From: Candidatus Borrarchaeum yapensis | GTDB taxonomy: Archaea; Asgardarchaeota; Sifarchaeia; Borrarchaeales; Borrarchaeaceae | Assembly: GCA_016840515.1 (NCBI GenBank) | Contig: JAEOSF010000035.1 | Span: 1 to 38,576, forward strand | Length of the DNA: 38,576 nucleotides | Direction of reading: 5' to 3' | The notes under the pieces: generated by a model | What the model was told of the DNA's origin: nothing | Database searches by the model: none | What the model saw: the letters and a program-made list of their open reading frames with translations, nothing else | Position numbers and translations under genes: made by a program | In this document: positions 8,368 to 16,043 of the stretch, one piece after another | Position numbering within the stretch: the first letter of the stretch is position 1 | Layout: each line of letters begins with the position of its first letter

Positions 8368-9141
8368 TTAGCGCTGAAAATTCCACTCATTCGAATTATA
8401 CTTCTCATCAAATAAACGCTTGGCAAGACGAATTTCATTATCAGTCAATTGACTGGGATCTAATTTCATAGTGAATACCTCTTCAAATGCATTTATCAAA
8501 GCCTCTTTTACTTTAGCAATACTTATTTTCTTGCCCAATTCATGTTCTATTGATGTTACTGGGGATTTTTTAGATGGTAGACATTTTTTTTCTTGATCAA
8601 TCGGTTTACCTTGTAATACTTTTTGTAAAAAATCCAAATCTGACTGTATCAGTAGTGAACCATGATGCAGATAGGCACCTTTTCTAAGAGAACGTGCAGT
8701 TCCTGATATTTTTAGGCCCTTTACACCAATTCCGCCTTCACTAAGTAAATTAGCTTCGATATTAAGTTTCTTCAAACCTCTAATGACGCCGCGTCCAAAA
8801 ATCTGTGAGTCTATTAGATCAGGAATTTCAACTTGTATTAAGGGGTGAGTCTTATGCAAGAAAATCGAATAATTGAGATTACCATAATCCTGATATACTG
8901 CACCTCCACCTGTAAATCTTCGAACAATCTTAACGTTATGCCTTTTACACAATTCTAAATTAACCTCATATTCATAACATTGAAAACGTCCAATGACGAT
9001 CGCATTTTTAGTTCTCCAAAAACGGATTGTTGCAGGTACTGTTTTCTTTCCAACAAAATTTAATATAGCTTCTTCAACCGCTATATCAAAAAAGGGGTTG
9101 TCAAACTCGATATCTAATAATCGCCATGATACATTGTCCAC
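8368..9141 (-). CDS. lplA: Lipoate-protein ligase A, large-domain form
   Basis: It attaches lipoate to the lipoyl lysine of 2-oxoacid dehydrogenase E2 proteins, via lipoyl-AMP. Motifs: RFWRTKNAIVIGRFQ, RRFTGGGAVYQDYGNLNYS (about residues 72-91) and KISGTARSLRKGAYLHHGSLLI with the conserved lysine. About 257 residues matches the archaeal large subunit (as in Thermoplasma, where a separate LplB small domain is needed for adenylation) rather than the 338-residue bacterial enzyme; no lplB is visible here. I place the start at GTG 9141, five bases after GGTGA; TTG 9153 is possible. It belongs to the E1-E2 operon, now separated from E2 by the mobile element at 9188-9631. Confidence 0.9.
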   Translation of the reverse strand: MDNVSWRLLDIEFDNPFFDIAVEEAILNFVGKKTVPATIRFWRTKNAIVIGRFQCYEYEVNLELCKRHNVKIVRRFTGGGAVYQDYGNLNYSIFLHKTHPLIQVEIPDLIDSQIFGRGVIRGLKKLNIEANLLSEGGIGVKGLKISGTARSLRKGAYLHHGSLLIQSDLDFLQKVLQGKPIDQEKKCLPSKKSPVTSIEHELGKKISIAKVKEALINAFEEVFTMKLDPSQLTDNEIRLAKRLFDEKYNSNEWNFQR

Positions 9142-9187
9142 TAGATTCACCAAAATTAGATTAAAAGTACAAAATCATTTTGGTTAC

Positions 9188-9631
9188 AGGTAGCTAAGCA
9201 AGAAAGCCCACGGCTTCAGGTGTGGGATGAATTGCGGTAGTTGATGTTCACTTCCATCACTTTCGTCACGGGGTCTCCCTAACACTTAAATAGTTTTTTG
9301 CCTATTCTGTACAGTGGTCATTGCCGCACAGCCTGGTGGTAGGGTGGGTACGACAGAGACATAGTCTAGACTCTGGGGCTGTGCCTAAGGGCATCACTCA
9401 ACACATGACTATCAGAGGGAAGGCAGGGATACAAGACCTCTGGTAGGATCACCGAAGATGGAGCCCCTGTGGTGTGGTTCAGTGTAGTTCGGTAAGTAGT
9501 ATCAATGTCAATATAGGGCTCGCTCAGAGAGAATTTCTCTCTGCGGGAGTCGTTAACAGGGCGGTGGCACGCCCCTCATTTCTCACCATAGAAGTGTAGA
9601 ACCCCACTGCTTTGCTGTGGGAGTATGTCAG
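9188..9631 (+). mobile_element. 444-bp non-autonomous IS605/tnpB-family element carrying a tnpB 3' remnant and putative omega-RNA scaffold
   Basis: The left end follows TTAC (9184-9187) and reads AGGTAGCTAAGCAAGAAAGC, then a hairpin and GGATGAAT; this matches the left end of 36824-37140 almost base for base and that of 28115-29562 in outline. The right end is a hairpin, CCCCACTGCTTTGCTGTGGG, followed by AGTATGTCAG. Between them there is no intact gene, but 9451-9500 can be read as a decayed tnpB tail (GR-TEDGAPV, compare GRGPTEVTPAE). Strong folds remain: GCACAGCC/GGCTGTGC (9326-9333 with 9377-9384) and a perfect palindrome at 9525-9543. It looks like an internally deleted element keeping both ends and the guide-RNA region; mobilisation in trans is inferred. 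Confidence 0.7.
9525..9543. repeat. Perfect palindromic hairpin inside the mobile element
   Basis: CAGAGAGAA, one base, then TTCTCTCTG pair over nine bases. It lies in the stretch where the omega-RNA scaffold of a tnpB element would be encoded, so it is more likely an RNA stem than a transcription terminator; no U-run follows. Confidence 0.6.
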
Positions 9632-10851
9632 CAATCTGTCTCATCTGGATTTTCCAATAAACTACGAAGTGTCTGCAGGAATTCAGCTGCTGGTGCTCCA
9701 TCTATAATCCTATGGTCATAAGTGAGACTCAAATACATCATAGAACGAACTTGAATACCTTTATTTATGACAACTGGTTTTTCCACCATCCTGCCAACAC
9801 TGAGAATTGCTGCTTCTGGTGGATTGATTATTGCTGTAAAGAAATCGATATCATACATACCTAAGTTTGAGACTGTGAAAGTCCGATTTAAAAAGTCATT
9901 TGAACGAAGTTTCTTCTCTTTAGCTTTATTTATTAATGCCTTTATTTCGTTATTAATGTCAATGATGTGTTTCTTATTTGTATTGTGAACTACTGGGACT
10001 ACTAGGCCTTCAGGCGTTGCAATGGCAACGCCAATATTAATGTCCTCATAGATTTTAATTATGTCCTCAGATAAGGTTGAATTGAGAATTGAATGCTTTT
10101 CTAAGGCTAATGCTACAGCTTTAACTAGGAAGGCTGTATAAGACATCTTGATGCCTTTTTTTGTGATGAGTCTATTTCGATAATTAGCAAGATTTGTCAT
10201 GTCAGCTTCCATTACATGTGTAAGTTGCGGGATTTTTTGATAGCTTTCTGTGACTTTCTTTGCAGTTAGTTTCTGTATACCAAAAAACTTCTTTTCCTCT
10301 TTAATTCTAGGTCCTTCAGATTCCATTAGTTGTAAAAATACTTCAATGTCTCGTTCAACAATCCTTGCCCCTGGACCAGTACCTGTGACATAACGGAGAT
10401 CAATTCCCTTTTCCGAAGCTATTTTTTTCGCTCTAGGTGATGCAATAATGCGCTGTGCAGTTTCTTCAACGAGGGCAGTAGATGACATGGTTTCTTGAGG
10501 GGTAAGTTTAGGCTTTAAGGACGGAGGCGTCTCTTTTAAAGATTCTGTTTCAACTACACTCGCTTCTTGAGGCAAGGGAGTAACTAGTGATTCAAGGTCG
10601 GGAAGAGGTTCATTAGGATCACCTATTAATGCAATTACTGTATCAACAGGCAGTTCCATTGCTTCTTCAGCTATAATCTTTAACAAAACACCAGAAGCTG
10701 GTGCTTCTAATTCTACAGTTTCTTTTTCTGTTAAAATTTCAACAATAGGTTCACCTTTCTCTACAGTATCGCCTTCCTTCTTAAGCCATTCTACAATTGT
10801 GGCTTCTTCCATAACCATTGACATTTTCGTAATCACTACTTTAGTCACCAT
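9628..10851 (-). CDS. 2-oxoacid dehydrogenase complex, E2 (dihydrolipoyl acyltransferase) component
   Basis: The acyltransferase core of a pyruvate/branched-chain/acetoin-type dehydrogenase complex. Domains: N-terminal lipoyl domain (about 1-80) with the lipoyl lysine in the turn TEKETVELEAPAS; a Pro/Ser/Thr-rich linker; a peripheral subunit-binding domain (ASPRAKKIASEKGIDLRYVTGTGPGARIVERDIEVF, about 137-170); and the catalytic domain ending in YDHRIIDGAPAAEFL, with the HxxxDG active site. Length (407) is normal. It follows E1 beta by 36 bp. The stop codon TGA lies inside the right end of the mobile element; in the reconstructed pre-insertion sequence the last codon would be TGG followed by TAA, so only the final residue changed (Trp to Cys). 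Which 2-oxoacid is used is not determined. Confidence 0.95.
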   Translation of the reverse strand: MVTKVVITKMSMVMEEATIVEWLKKEGDTVEKGEPIVEILTEKETVELEAPASGVLLKIIAEEAMELPVDTVIALIGDPNEPLPDLESLVTPLPQEASVVETESLKETPPSLKPKLTPQETMSSTALVEETAQRIIASPRAKKIASEKGIDLRYVTGTGPGARIVERDIEVFLQLMESEGPRIKEEKKFFGIQKLTAKKVTESYQKIPQLTHVMEADMTNLANYRNRLITKKGIKMSYTAFLVKAVALALEKHSILNSTLSEDIIKIYEDINIGVAIATPEGLVVPVVHNTNKKHIIDINNEIKALINKAKEKKLRSNDFLNRTFTVSNLGMYDIDFFTAIINPPEAAILSVGRMVEKPVVINKGIQVRSMMYLSLTYDHRIIDGAPAAEFLQTLRSLLENPDETDC

Positions 10852-10887
10852 TTTAAATTCCTCTTTAAGATGAGTTCTTTTGAAAGT

Positions 10888-11871
10888 TCAAGCAATGACT
10901 TCTTTCACTGCTTTTGTGATCCTTTTCTCATTGGGAATCACATAATCTTCAAGCGAAGGTGAAAATGGAATTGGTGTGTTTAAAGAGGCAACTCGTTTGA
11001 TAGGAGCATCAAGATAATCGAATCCTCCTTCTTCCATTATTTGTGAAGCAATTTCTGCTGTGACTCCAGCACGTTTAATATCTTCAGAAACGACAACTAC
11101 TCGTCCTGTCTTTTTTACCGAATTTACAATGGTCTCTATATCAAGAGGTACTATTGTCCTTGGATCAATGACTTCAACGCTAATGCCCTCTTTGGCTAGT
11201 TCTTCAGCCACTTTAAGTGATTTATGCACCATTAAGAATGTAGCAACGATAGTTACATCATCACCTTCTCTTTTAACATCAGCTTCGCCAAATGGAATAA
11301 AGTATTCTTCTTCCGGTACATGGCCTTTAAGTAAATAACATAATTTATGTTCGAAAAAGCAAACTGGATCATCAATATTTCTTATAGCAGTTTTTAGCAG
11401 CCCTTTACAATCATAGGGAGTCGAAGGCATTGCAACTTTTAATCCTGCTGCATGCATAAACCAGGCTTCAAATGATGAACTATGATGAGCCGCTATAGAT
11501 TTTCCTCCTCCGAAAGGTGTTCTTATAACGACAGGTACTTTAACTTGTCCTCCAAACATATATCGAATTTTTGCTGCTTGGTTACAAATGGCATCCATTG
11601 CAAGTGCTATCAGATCACCAAACATAATTTCTGCAACAGGTCTAAGACCTGTCATGGCGGCTCCAACAGCTGTACCAATTATGGCTGCTTCTGAAATAGG
11701 CGTATCTCTTACTCGTTCTTCTCCAAATTCATCTGCTAGACCTTGAGTGACTTTGAATGCACCATGCCATTTACTACCAATATCTTCTCCAATAAGTACA
11801 ACTCTCTTATCATTTAGCATTTCTTCCCGGAATGCCTCTCGTAATGCTTCAATCGCCATAATTTCTCTCAT
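10888..11871 (-). CDS. 2-oxoacid dehydrogenase complex, E1 beta subunit
   Basis: With E1 alpha it forms the thiamine-diphosphate-dependent decarboxylase that transfers the acyl group to lipoyl-E2. The 327-residue protein shows the usual pattern: MAIEALREAFREEMLNDKRVVLIGEDIG, DTPISEAAIIGTAVGAAMTGLRPVAEIMFGD, and the C-terminal transketolase domain with VEVIDPRTIVPLDIETIVNSVKKTGRVVVVSED. The start ATG (11869-11871) overlaps the E1 alpha stop as ATGA, so translation is probably coupled; a second ATG at 11859 would remove four residues. This is the central gene of the E1 alpha, E1 beta, E2, lplA operon. Confidence 0.95.
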   Translation of the reverse strand: MREIMAIEALREAFREEMLNDKRVVLIGEDIGSKWHGAFKVTQGLADEFGEERVRDTPISEAAIIGTAVGAAMTGLRPVAEIMFGDLIALAMDAICNQAAKIRYMFGGQVKVPVVIRTPFGGGKSIAAHHSSSFEAWFMHAAGLKVAMPSTPYDCKGLLKTAIRNIDDPVCFFEHKLCYLLKGHVPEEEYFIPFGEADVKREGDDVTIVATFLMVHKSLKVAEELAKEGISVEVIDPRTIVPLDIETIVNSVKKTGRVVVVSEDIKRAGVTAEIASQIMEEGGFDYLDAPIKRVASLNTPIPFSPSLEDYVIPNEKRITKAVKEVIA

Positions 11872-12845
11872 TCTGACTCACGCTCCTCAACCCAGACATC
11901 TTCTAATGCAGTTTTTGGATCTGGAAATGGGCTTTCAAGGGCAAATTTAGCAGCTTCTTCTATTTCTTCATCAACTTCGTTTACAATAACATCTGCTTCC
12001 TCATCAGTTAGAATCCCCATTGAAGTTAAGCGCTCTCTCATGCGTATTATAGGATCCATCCTTAGCCACTCGTTTACTTCCTCTTCTGGTCGATATTTTC
12101 CCTGATCAAATCGTGAATGACCTCTATGGCGATATGTCTTACATTCAATGAGAGTTGGACCTTTACCTTCTCTTGCACGTGTTACTGCTTCATATGCTTT
12201 TTTATATACGTCAACTGCATCATTTCCGTCACATATAACGCCTGGAATACCATATGCAGAAGCTCTATCTGCAATATTCTTGACTTTCATTACATCAGTT
12301 TGTTTAGTTCCCATTGCATATAGGTTATTTTCACATACAAAAACAATGGGAAGATCCCAAGCGGCAGCAATATTAAGTCCTTCGTGGAAGTTGCCAGTGT
12401 TTGAAGCACCATCTCCAAAGAAACAGACCACGACTTGATCCGTCCCCCGCAGTTTAGCAGAAAGACCTGCCCCTGGTGCCATAACAATACCCGAGCCGAC
12501 TACACCACAGGCGCCAAGAAGACCTACACTAGCATCCGTAATGTGCATGGAACCTCCTTTTCCTTTACAATAGCCTGTCGCTTTGCCCATCAACTCTGCA
12601 AACATTTTATCCATTCGAGCACCTTTAGCAAGGCAATGACCATGCCCCCTATGTGTGCTCTGCACATAATCATCTTCATTAAGATTGCTGCACACACCAA
12701 CTGCAACTGCCTCTTGACCTAAGTATAAATGAATTGTACCTGGAATCAGATTTTGTGAGAACAAATCCCAACATTTCTCTTCGAATTTTCTAAGTTCTAA
12801 GAGTTTTCGATACATTTCAATTAATTTTGCTTTCTCAACATCCAT
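11868..12845 (-). CDS. 2-oxoacid dehydrogenase complex, E1 alpha subunit
   Basis: The 325-residue protein has the ThDP-binding motif beginning GDGASNTGNFHEG (about residue 142) and ending CENN (about 172), the HRGHG/KGKGGSMHI region and YRHRGHSRFDQGKYRP of the phosphorylation-loop segment. It is the first gene of the operon, preceded by GGTGAT a few bases before the ATG. The sequence cannot separate pyruvate, branched-chain or acetoin specificity. No E3 (dihydrolipoamide dehydrogenase) gene lies in the window, so E3 must be supplied from elsewhere. An intact E1-E2 complex plus ligase is notable in an archaeon, since most archaea oxidise pyruvate with ferredoxin oxidoreductases. Confidence 0.95.
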   Translation of the reverse strand: MDVEKAKLIEMYRKLLELRKFEEKCWDLFSQNLIPGTIHLYLGQEAVAVGVCSNLNEDDYVQSTHRGHGHCLAKGARMDKMFAELMGKATGYCKGKGGSMHITDASVGLLGACGVVGSGIVMAPGAGLSAKLRGTDQVVVCFFGDGASNTGNFHEGLNIAAAWDLPIVFVCENNLYAMGTKQTDVMKVKNIADRASAYGIPGVICDGNDAVDVYKKAYEAVTRAREGKGPTLIECKTYRHRGHSRFDQGKYRPEEEVNEWLRMDPIIRMRERLTSMGILTDEEADVIVNEVDEEIEEAAKFALESPFPDPKTALEDVWVEERESE

Positions 12846-13044
12846 TAAAAATCATCACCAATTATTTAAATCCGTAATATTACTTTAAAGTTACATATCT
12901 TTTTATTAAATGCCCCATCTTGATTGAAATCATATTTTCTATTGAACTAGAGCGATGTTCATACTTCTAGTTTTTCATAAAAGGATACCGTTATTTCTAT
13001 CCATCGTTCTCAGATATCTACTCTATAATCCAAGTCTATATGAA

Positions 13045-14328
13045 CTACCCCACCCTGAGGGATGGGGCTTCCTGCGAGTCCTCCAAACCATATTCGAATT
13101 TCGGACTGGGTACTCTCGTTTTACCTTTGGCTGTGTATCGCAGATTATCAAGAAATTCTTGATAGCCCGTCCACTTGGCATTCTGTGATAGGTAACGTTT
13201 CATTAGCACCACACAACTATTTTTATCCCTGGCTAGCACGTTACCACAATCACAATTCATAATTCGCTTCCAAATCGGCATATCATGTAGTTTTCCACAG
13301 ACACAACACTCTTTGGAGGTATTTCGTTCGTCAAATTCTATTGCGCTTTTACCTACTCTCTTAGCTTTGTAGGTTAGAAAATGTACGAACCGTCCCAATG
13401 AGCCAGTATTTTGGGTAGCTCTATTCAGACCTTTTCTCATATGCTTTGGTATTTTAGTTGCTTGCGCCATACTTTTAACTTTAAGATCGCCCACAATGAT
13501 GGTGCGTGCTTTGGTATTTTCCACTAACTTCTTGCTGAGTTTATGCTGGAAATCCTTTGTTTGATCTGCGCATTTCTTCTGATAGTGTTTCACAATTCTA
13601 TTAAAATGTTTCCATCTATTACTGCATTTTATGCACTTATCTCGTCTTGCTTGCAGTTTTATGATTCTCGGATGCCAATACTTATCTGGTCGCTTATTTT
13701 TCACCACTAAGAACTTTCCAGCAGTATTTACAGCGGTTACTATGTTATTTATACCGAGGTCTATCGCTTGATACCGACCGTTATCAATATAGGGGGGGTA
13801 TTCAACCTCATAGGTTATCGAGACAAAATACCTACCATCTTTGTTGAAAATAGAAAGTTGTTTGATGCATGTATCTTCAATGAACGAGAACTTTTCTGGA
13901 ATTATAAACTCCAAAGGAATATCATTATAAAAATGAGATACGGCCACTTTCTTGTTCTCAACCTTGAACCCCGATTGATTGTAAACCATTGTGGTAAAGT
14001 AATGTTTACCCTTGAACTTGGGCAGTTGTGCGTCTTTATACCCATTTTTCCGAAGAGCAAAGAATGATTTATAATCAGCGTTAAGCGTTCTTAGAACGCA
14101 TTGCAGTACTTTAGAATAAACCCATTTATACTCTGGGTATTGTTCCTTGATTATTGGTAAGTCGTTTTGTTGCTTGCGATAGGTCACTCCCTTGACACCA
14201 TTTTTATAAGCATCTCTTCTTTCAGCAAGCGCGAAATTATAGATAAGTCTGCATTTCTCTGAGAGTACCCAGAGTACCTCTTCCTGTTCTAGCGTGGGAA
14301 AAATCCTAATCTGTTGTGTTAGTTGCAT
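13045..14328 (-). CDS. tnpB: TnpB RNA-guided nuclease of the IS605-type element
   Basis: TnpB proteins are omega-RNA-guided DNA nucleases and ancestors of Cas12. The RuvC-type active site appears intact: Asp in YQAIDLGINN (about residue 190), Glu in EFDERNTSKE (about 328) and Asp in ARDKNSC (about 366). A zinc ribbon (CCVCG ... CDCG) lies between the last two. I start at ATG 14328 (MQLTQQIRIFPT, about 427 residues) because AGGGGAGA lies just upstream; ATG 14352 would add eight residues. The gene overlaps the tnpA 3' end. The C terminus (SPKFEYGLEDSQEAPSLRVG) runs into the right-end hairpin, as expected where the omega RNA overlaps the gene's 3' end. Confidence 0.93.
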   Translation of the reverse strand: MQLTQQIRIFPTLEQEEVLWVLSEKCRLIYNFALAERRDAYKNGVKGVTYRKQQNDLPIIKEQYPEYKWVYSKVLQCVLRTLNADYKSFFALRKNGYKDAQLPKFKGKHYFTTMVYNQSGFKVENKKVAVSHFYNDIPLEFIIPEKFSFIEDTCIKQLSIFNKDGRYFVSITYEVEYPPYIDNGRYQAIDLGINNIVTAVNTAGKFLVVKNKRPDKYWHPRIIKLQARRDKCIKCSNRWKHFNRIVKHYQKKCADQTKDFQHKLSKKLVENTKARTIIVGDLKVKSMAQATKIPKHMRKGLNRATQNTGSLGRFVHFLTYKAKRVGKSAIEFDERNTSKECCVCGKLHDMPIWKRIMNCDCGNVLARDKNSCVVLMKRYLSQNAKWTGYQEFLDNLRYTAKGKTRVPSPKFEYGLEDSQEAPSLRVG

Positions 14329-14734
14329 TATCTCTCCCCTGATTGTCAACATATTTCTTCAATAGTTCAAAAGTTACCTGTCCTGTAGTAGCTAAAAAAT
14401 AAGATCTTGACCAGAATGCTCCTTTCCAGAGTTTTTCTTTGACTGCTGGAAAATTACGTTGTATTTCTCGGGATGTGATAGTTTTTAAGGTGTTCATATA
14501 TTTTGGAATGTCTAAAGTGGGTTTACTTTTAAAAATCATGTGAAAATGATCTTTATCACATTCTATATTGAGCACGCCCACCTCAAACGTTTCGCTTATT
14601 TCATATACCTTTTGTTTGAGCACTTCTACAATCTCTTTACTATCTAATGCATTTCGTCTATATTTGACACACTGAACAAGATGATATTGTAGTGCATATA
14701 CCGAGTGTGATGACTTATCTAACTTATACCGCAT
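14306..14734 (-). CDS. tnpA: TnpA, IS200/IS605-family Y1 (HUH) transposase
   Basis: The single-strand transposase that cuts and rejoins the hairpin ends of IS200/IS605 elements. It is 142 residues, normal for the family. The HUH motif is His63-Phe-His65 in DKDHFHMIF, and the catalytic tyrosine is Tyr128 in LLKKYVDNQG. A stretch KGAFWSRSYFLATTG matches the conserved W-S-SYF core. The gene precedes tnpB on the same strand with a short overlap. It is the only complete transposase in the window and could in principle mobilise the tnpA-less elements, although their ends differ in sequence. Confidence 0.95.
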   Translation of the reverse strand: MRYKLDKSSHSVYALQYHLVQCVKYRRNALDSKEIVEVLKQKVYEISETFEVGVLNIECDKDHFHMIFKSKPTLDIPKYMNTLKTITSREIQRNFPAVKEKLWKGAFWSRSYFLATTGQVTFELLKKYVDNQGRDNATNTTD

Positions 14735-14883
14735 AGTTACAAATATTTTCTTATAACTATAAAAGAATTTTGGCTCTCATCCCCCAGCTTTCGGAAGGGA
14801 ACTTCCCGCCAAGTCTATTTAAAAACAATTCTACTATTTAGATCACTGTTAAGAAAGACAGACTTTTATGGTAGTGAAAATGT

Positions 14884-15081
14884 ATGAAAAAAGAATGTGA
14901 ATGTGGAAGTATTCTGGAAAAAGCAATGACTGATTTTAAGGGCATAAAAGAGATACCCTGTTGGAGATGTCCCAAATGTGGTACGGAATTTTTTGATGCG
15001 GAGCAAGTTGAGGTTTTGGATAAACATCTAACAGAAATAATAAATCAGCAAATAAGTAACTCATTAGATGAAGATGATTAA
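14884..15081 (+). CDS. Small YgiT-type zinc-finger protein
   Basis: A 65-residue protein with two cysteine pairs: CECG at residues 5-8 and CPKCG at about 29-33, the second within IPCWRCPKCGTEFF. The spacing and the central D-F-K-G-I-K-E-I-P-W pattern match YgiT-type (MqsA N-terminal) zinc fingers, known from toxin-antitoxin antitoxins and stand-alone proteins. The helical C terminus (VLDKHLTEIINQQ) is too short for a DNA-binding HTH, and no MqsR-like toxin gene is adjacent. It starts 66 bp beyond the IS605 left end, so a former partner could have been displaced by the IS; that is speculation. Convergent with the membrane regulator gene. Confidence 0.7.
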   Translation: MKKECECGSILEKAMTDFKGIKEIPCWRCPKCGTEFFDAEQVEVLDKHLTEIINQQISNSLDEDD

Positions 15082-15114
15082 AAAACAGAACGAAAAGGAA
15101 GACATTGTCAATGA

Positions 15115-15918
15115 TTAGATAATGAATTGTAAAATGACAATGTTGAAGTAGTGAATCAATATTGAAATTAAGAATGCTTTTTCTATCTTGAGTTGTTTGG
15201 TTTTTGCAGTAACATATGTTATTATGAAGAGTAACCAAATTTGGAAGAAGAGTTGAAACATTAATTGAAGAAATTCATTCCCAATTTGATAAATCCCTCC
15301 AAACCTCCATAGAAGAATATAAAAAATTAACGGTAACTGTGCCCATAATGTTCCTGTTAATGTTCCTAAACTAAATATACTTCTTTTAAAAATAAGTCCA
15401 CAGAAGATTTCTATGAAAAAATAGATGTAAAACCATCGAACAAAGCTAAGAATAAATACCATTGAAAGTAAAGCGACTGAACTTTCAGTGAAAAATAATA
15501 AAATCGTATTAAGTTCTGCAAGATACGTAACATATGATAGAAGAGTAACTATCAAAATACCAAATGGAAGAAATTCTTTTGGTTTTTCTAGAATATAGTC
15601 GACAATCGGTTTAAGACTTATTCCATAAAAAGCTTTCAAAAGCACTGTTTCGTCGGTAGTTGTTATGTCTTCGCTTCGATCCATTAACTTAAGTGCCTCA
15701 ATGCCACGAGAAGTAAGGAGATATCGTTTCTGATCATCTTGTGAAATAAGGTCGCCCAAATTGTCCAGATGATAATATAGTGTTCCAACCTTAAGATTGA
15801 GGGTATTCTTAAAATCTGTAAAAGTGGCATATCCTTTTTCTGCAATGAGTCTAAGAATCTTACGACGAATTGGATGATTCAGAATTGAATGTACATCTGA
15901 AACGTCACTATTTTTCAT
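15115..15918 (-). CDS. Membrane-bound winged-helix regulator with a Yip1-like membrane domain
   Basis: The N-terminal 80 residues are an ArsR/PadR-like winged helix (LNHPIRRKILRLIAEKG, then VGTLYYHLDNLGDLI as recognition helix and QDDQKRYLLTSRG as wing). Residues about 110-265 contain around five hydrophobic segments and resemble Yip1-type membrane domains, also found fused to HTH domains in other archaea. A one-component, membrane-anchored regulator is the likely role. It lies 125 bp downstream of two paralogous secreted-protein genes on the same strand, so it may sense or control them. The HTH is clear; the Yip1 assignment is moderate. CAGGGATT lies just before the ATG. Confidence 0.75.
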   Translation of the reverse strand: MKNSDVSDVHSILNHPIRRKILRLIAEKGYATFTDFKNTLNLKVGTLYYHLDNLGDLISQDDQKRYLLTSRGIEALKLMDRSEDITTTDETVLLKAFYGISLKPIVDYILEKPKEFLPFGILIVTLLSYVTYLAELNTILLFFTESSVALLSMVFILSFVRWFYIYFFIEIFCGLIFKRSIFSLGTLTGTLWAQLPLIFYILLWRFGGIYQIGNEFLQLMFQLFFQIWLLFIITYVTAKTKQLKIEKAFLISILIHYFNIVILQFII

Positions 15919-16043
15919 CTGAATCCCTGTTTATACAGCTCTATCTTTTTGCTACTTTTCTATTCAGCGTTTTCAATAAAAATCAGATTATTTATCAAAA
16001 ACTGATGAATAGAAAATAAAAGATTGAGGTTTCAAGCAAAAAA

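Larger units (their letters stand above)
13040..14818 (-). mobile_element. Complete IS605-type insertion sequence (tnpA + tnpB)
   Basis: Both genes read on the minus strand. Downstream of tnpB the right end forms a hairpin (minus strand GCCCCATCCCTCAGGGTGGGG) followed by TAGTTCAT, ending near 13040. The left end (14755-14818) contains GGGAAGTTCCC and a hairpin ending GGGGGATGA, similar in plan to the other elements here. By the 12-base offset seen in those elements the tip would be 14818, preceded on the minus strand by TTAA rather than TTAC. The decamer CCAAGTCTAT appears at both boundaries (13030-13039 and 14809-14818), so the exact ends are uncertain by about ten bases. Confidence 0.8.

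Noticed and set aside
9525..9543. Palindrome as an intrinsic terminator for the E2 operon
   Set aside because: It lies inside the mobile element, lacks a T run, and fits better as a stem of the element's RNA.
12117..12722. Several plus-strand frames inside the E1 alpha gene
   Set aside because: All are antisense shadows of a strongly conserved gene.
13045..14352. tnpB start at ATG 14352
   Set aside because: The ATG at 14328 has a purine-rich ribosome site directly upstream, and the protein then begins with the typical TnpB MQLTQQIRIFPT.
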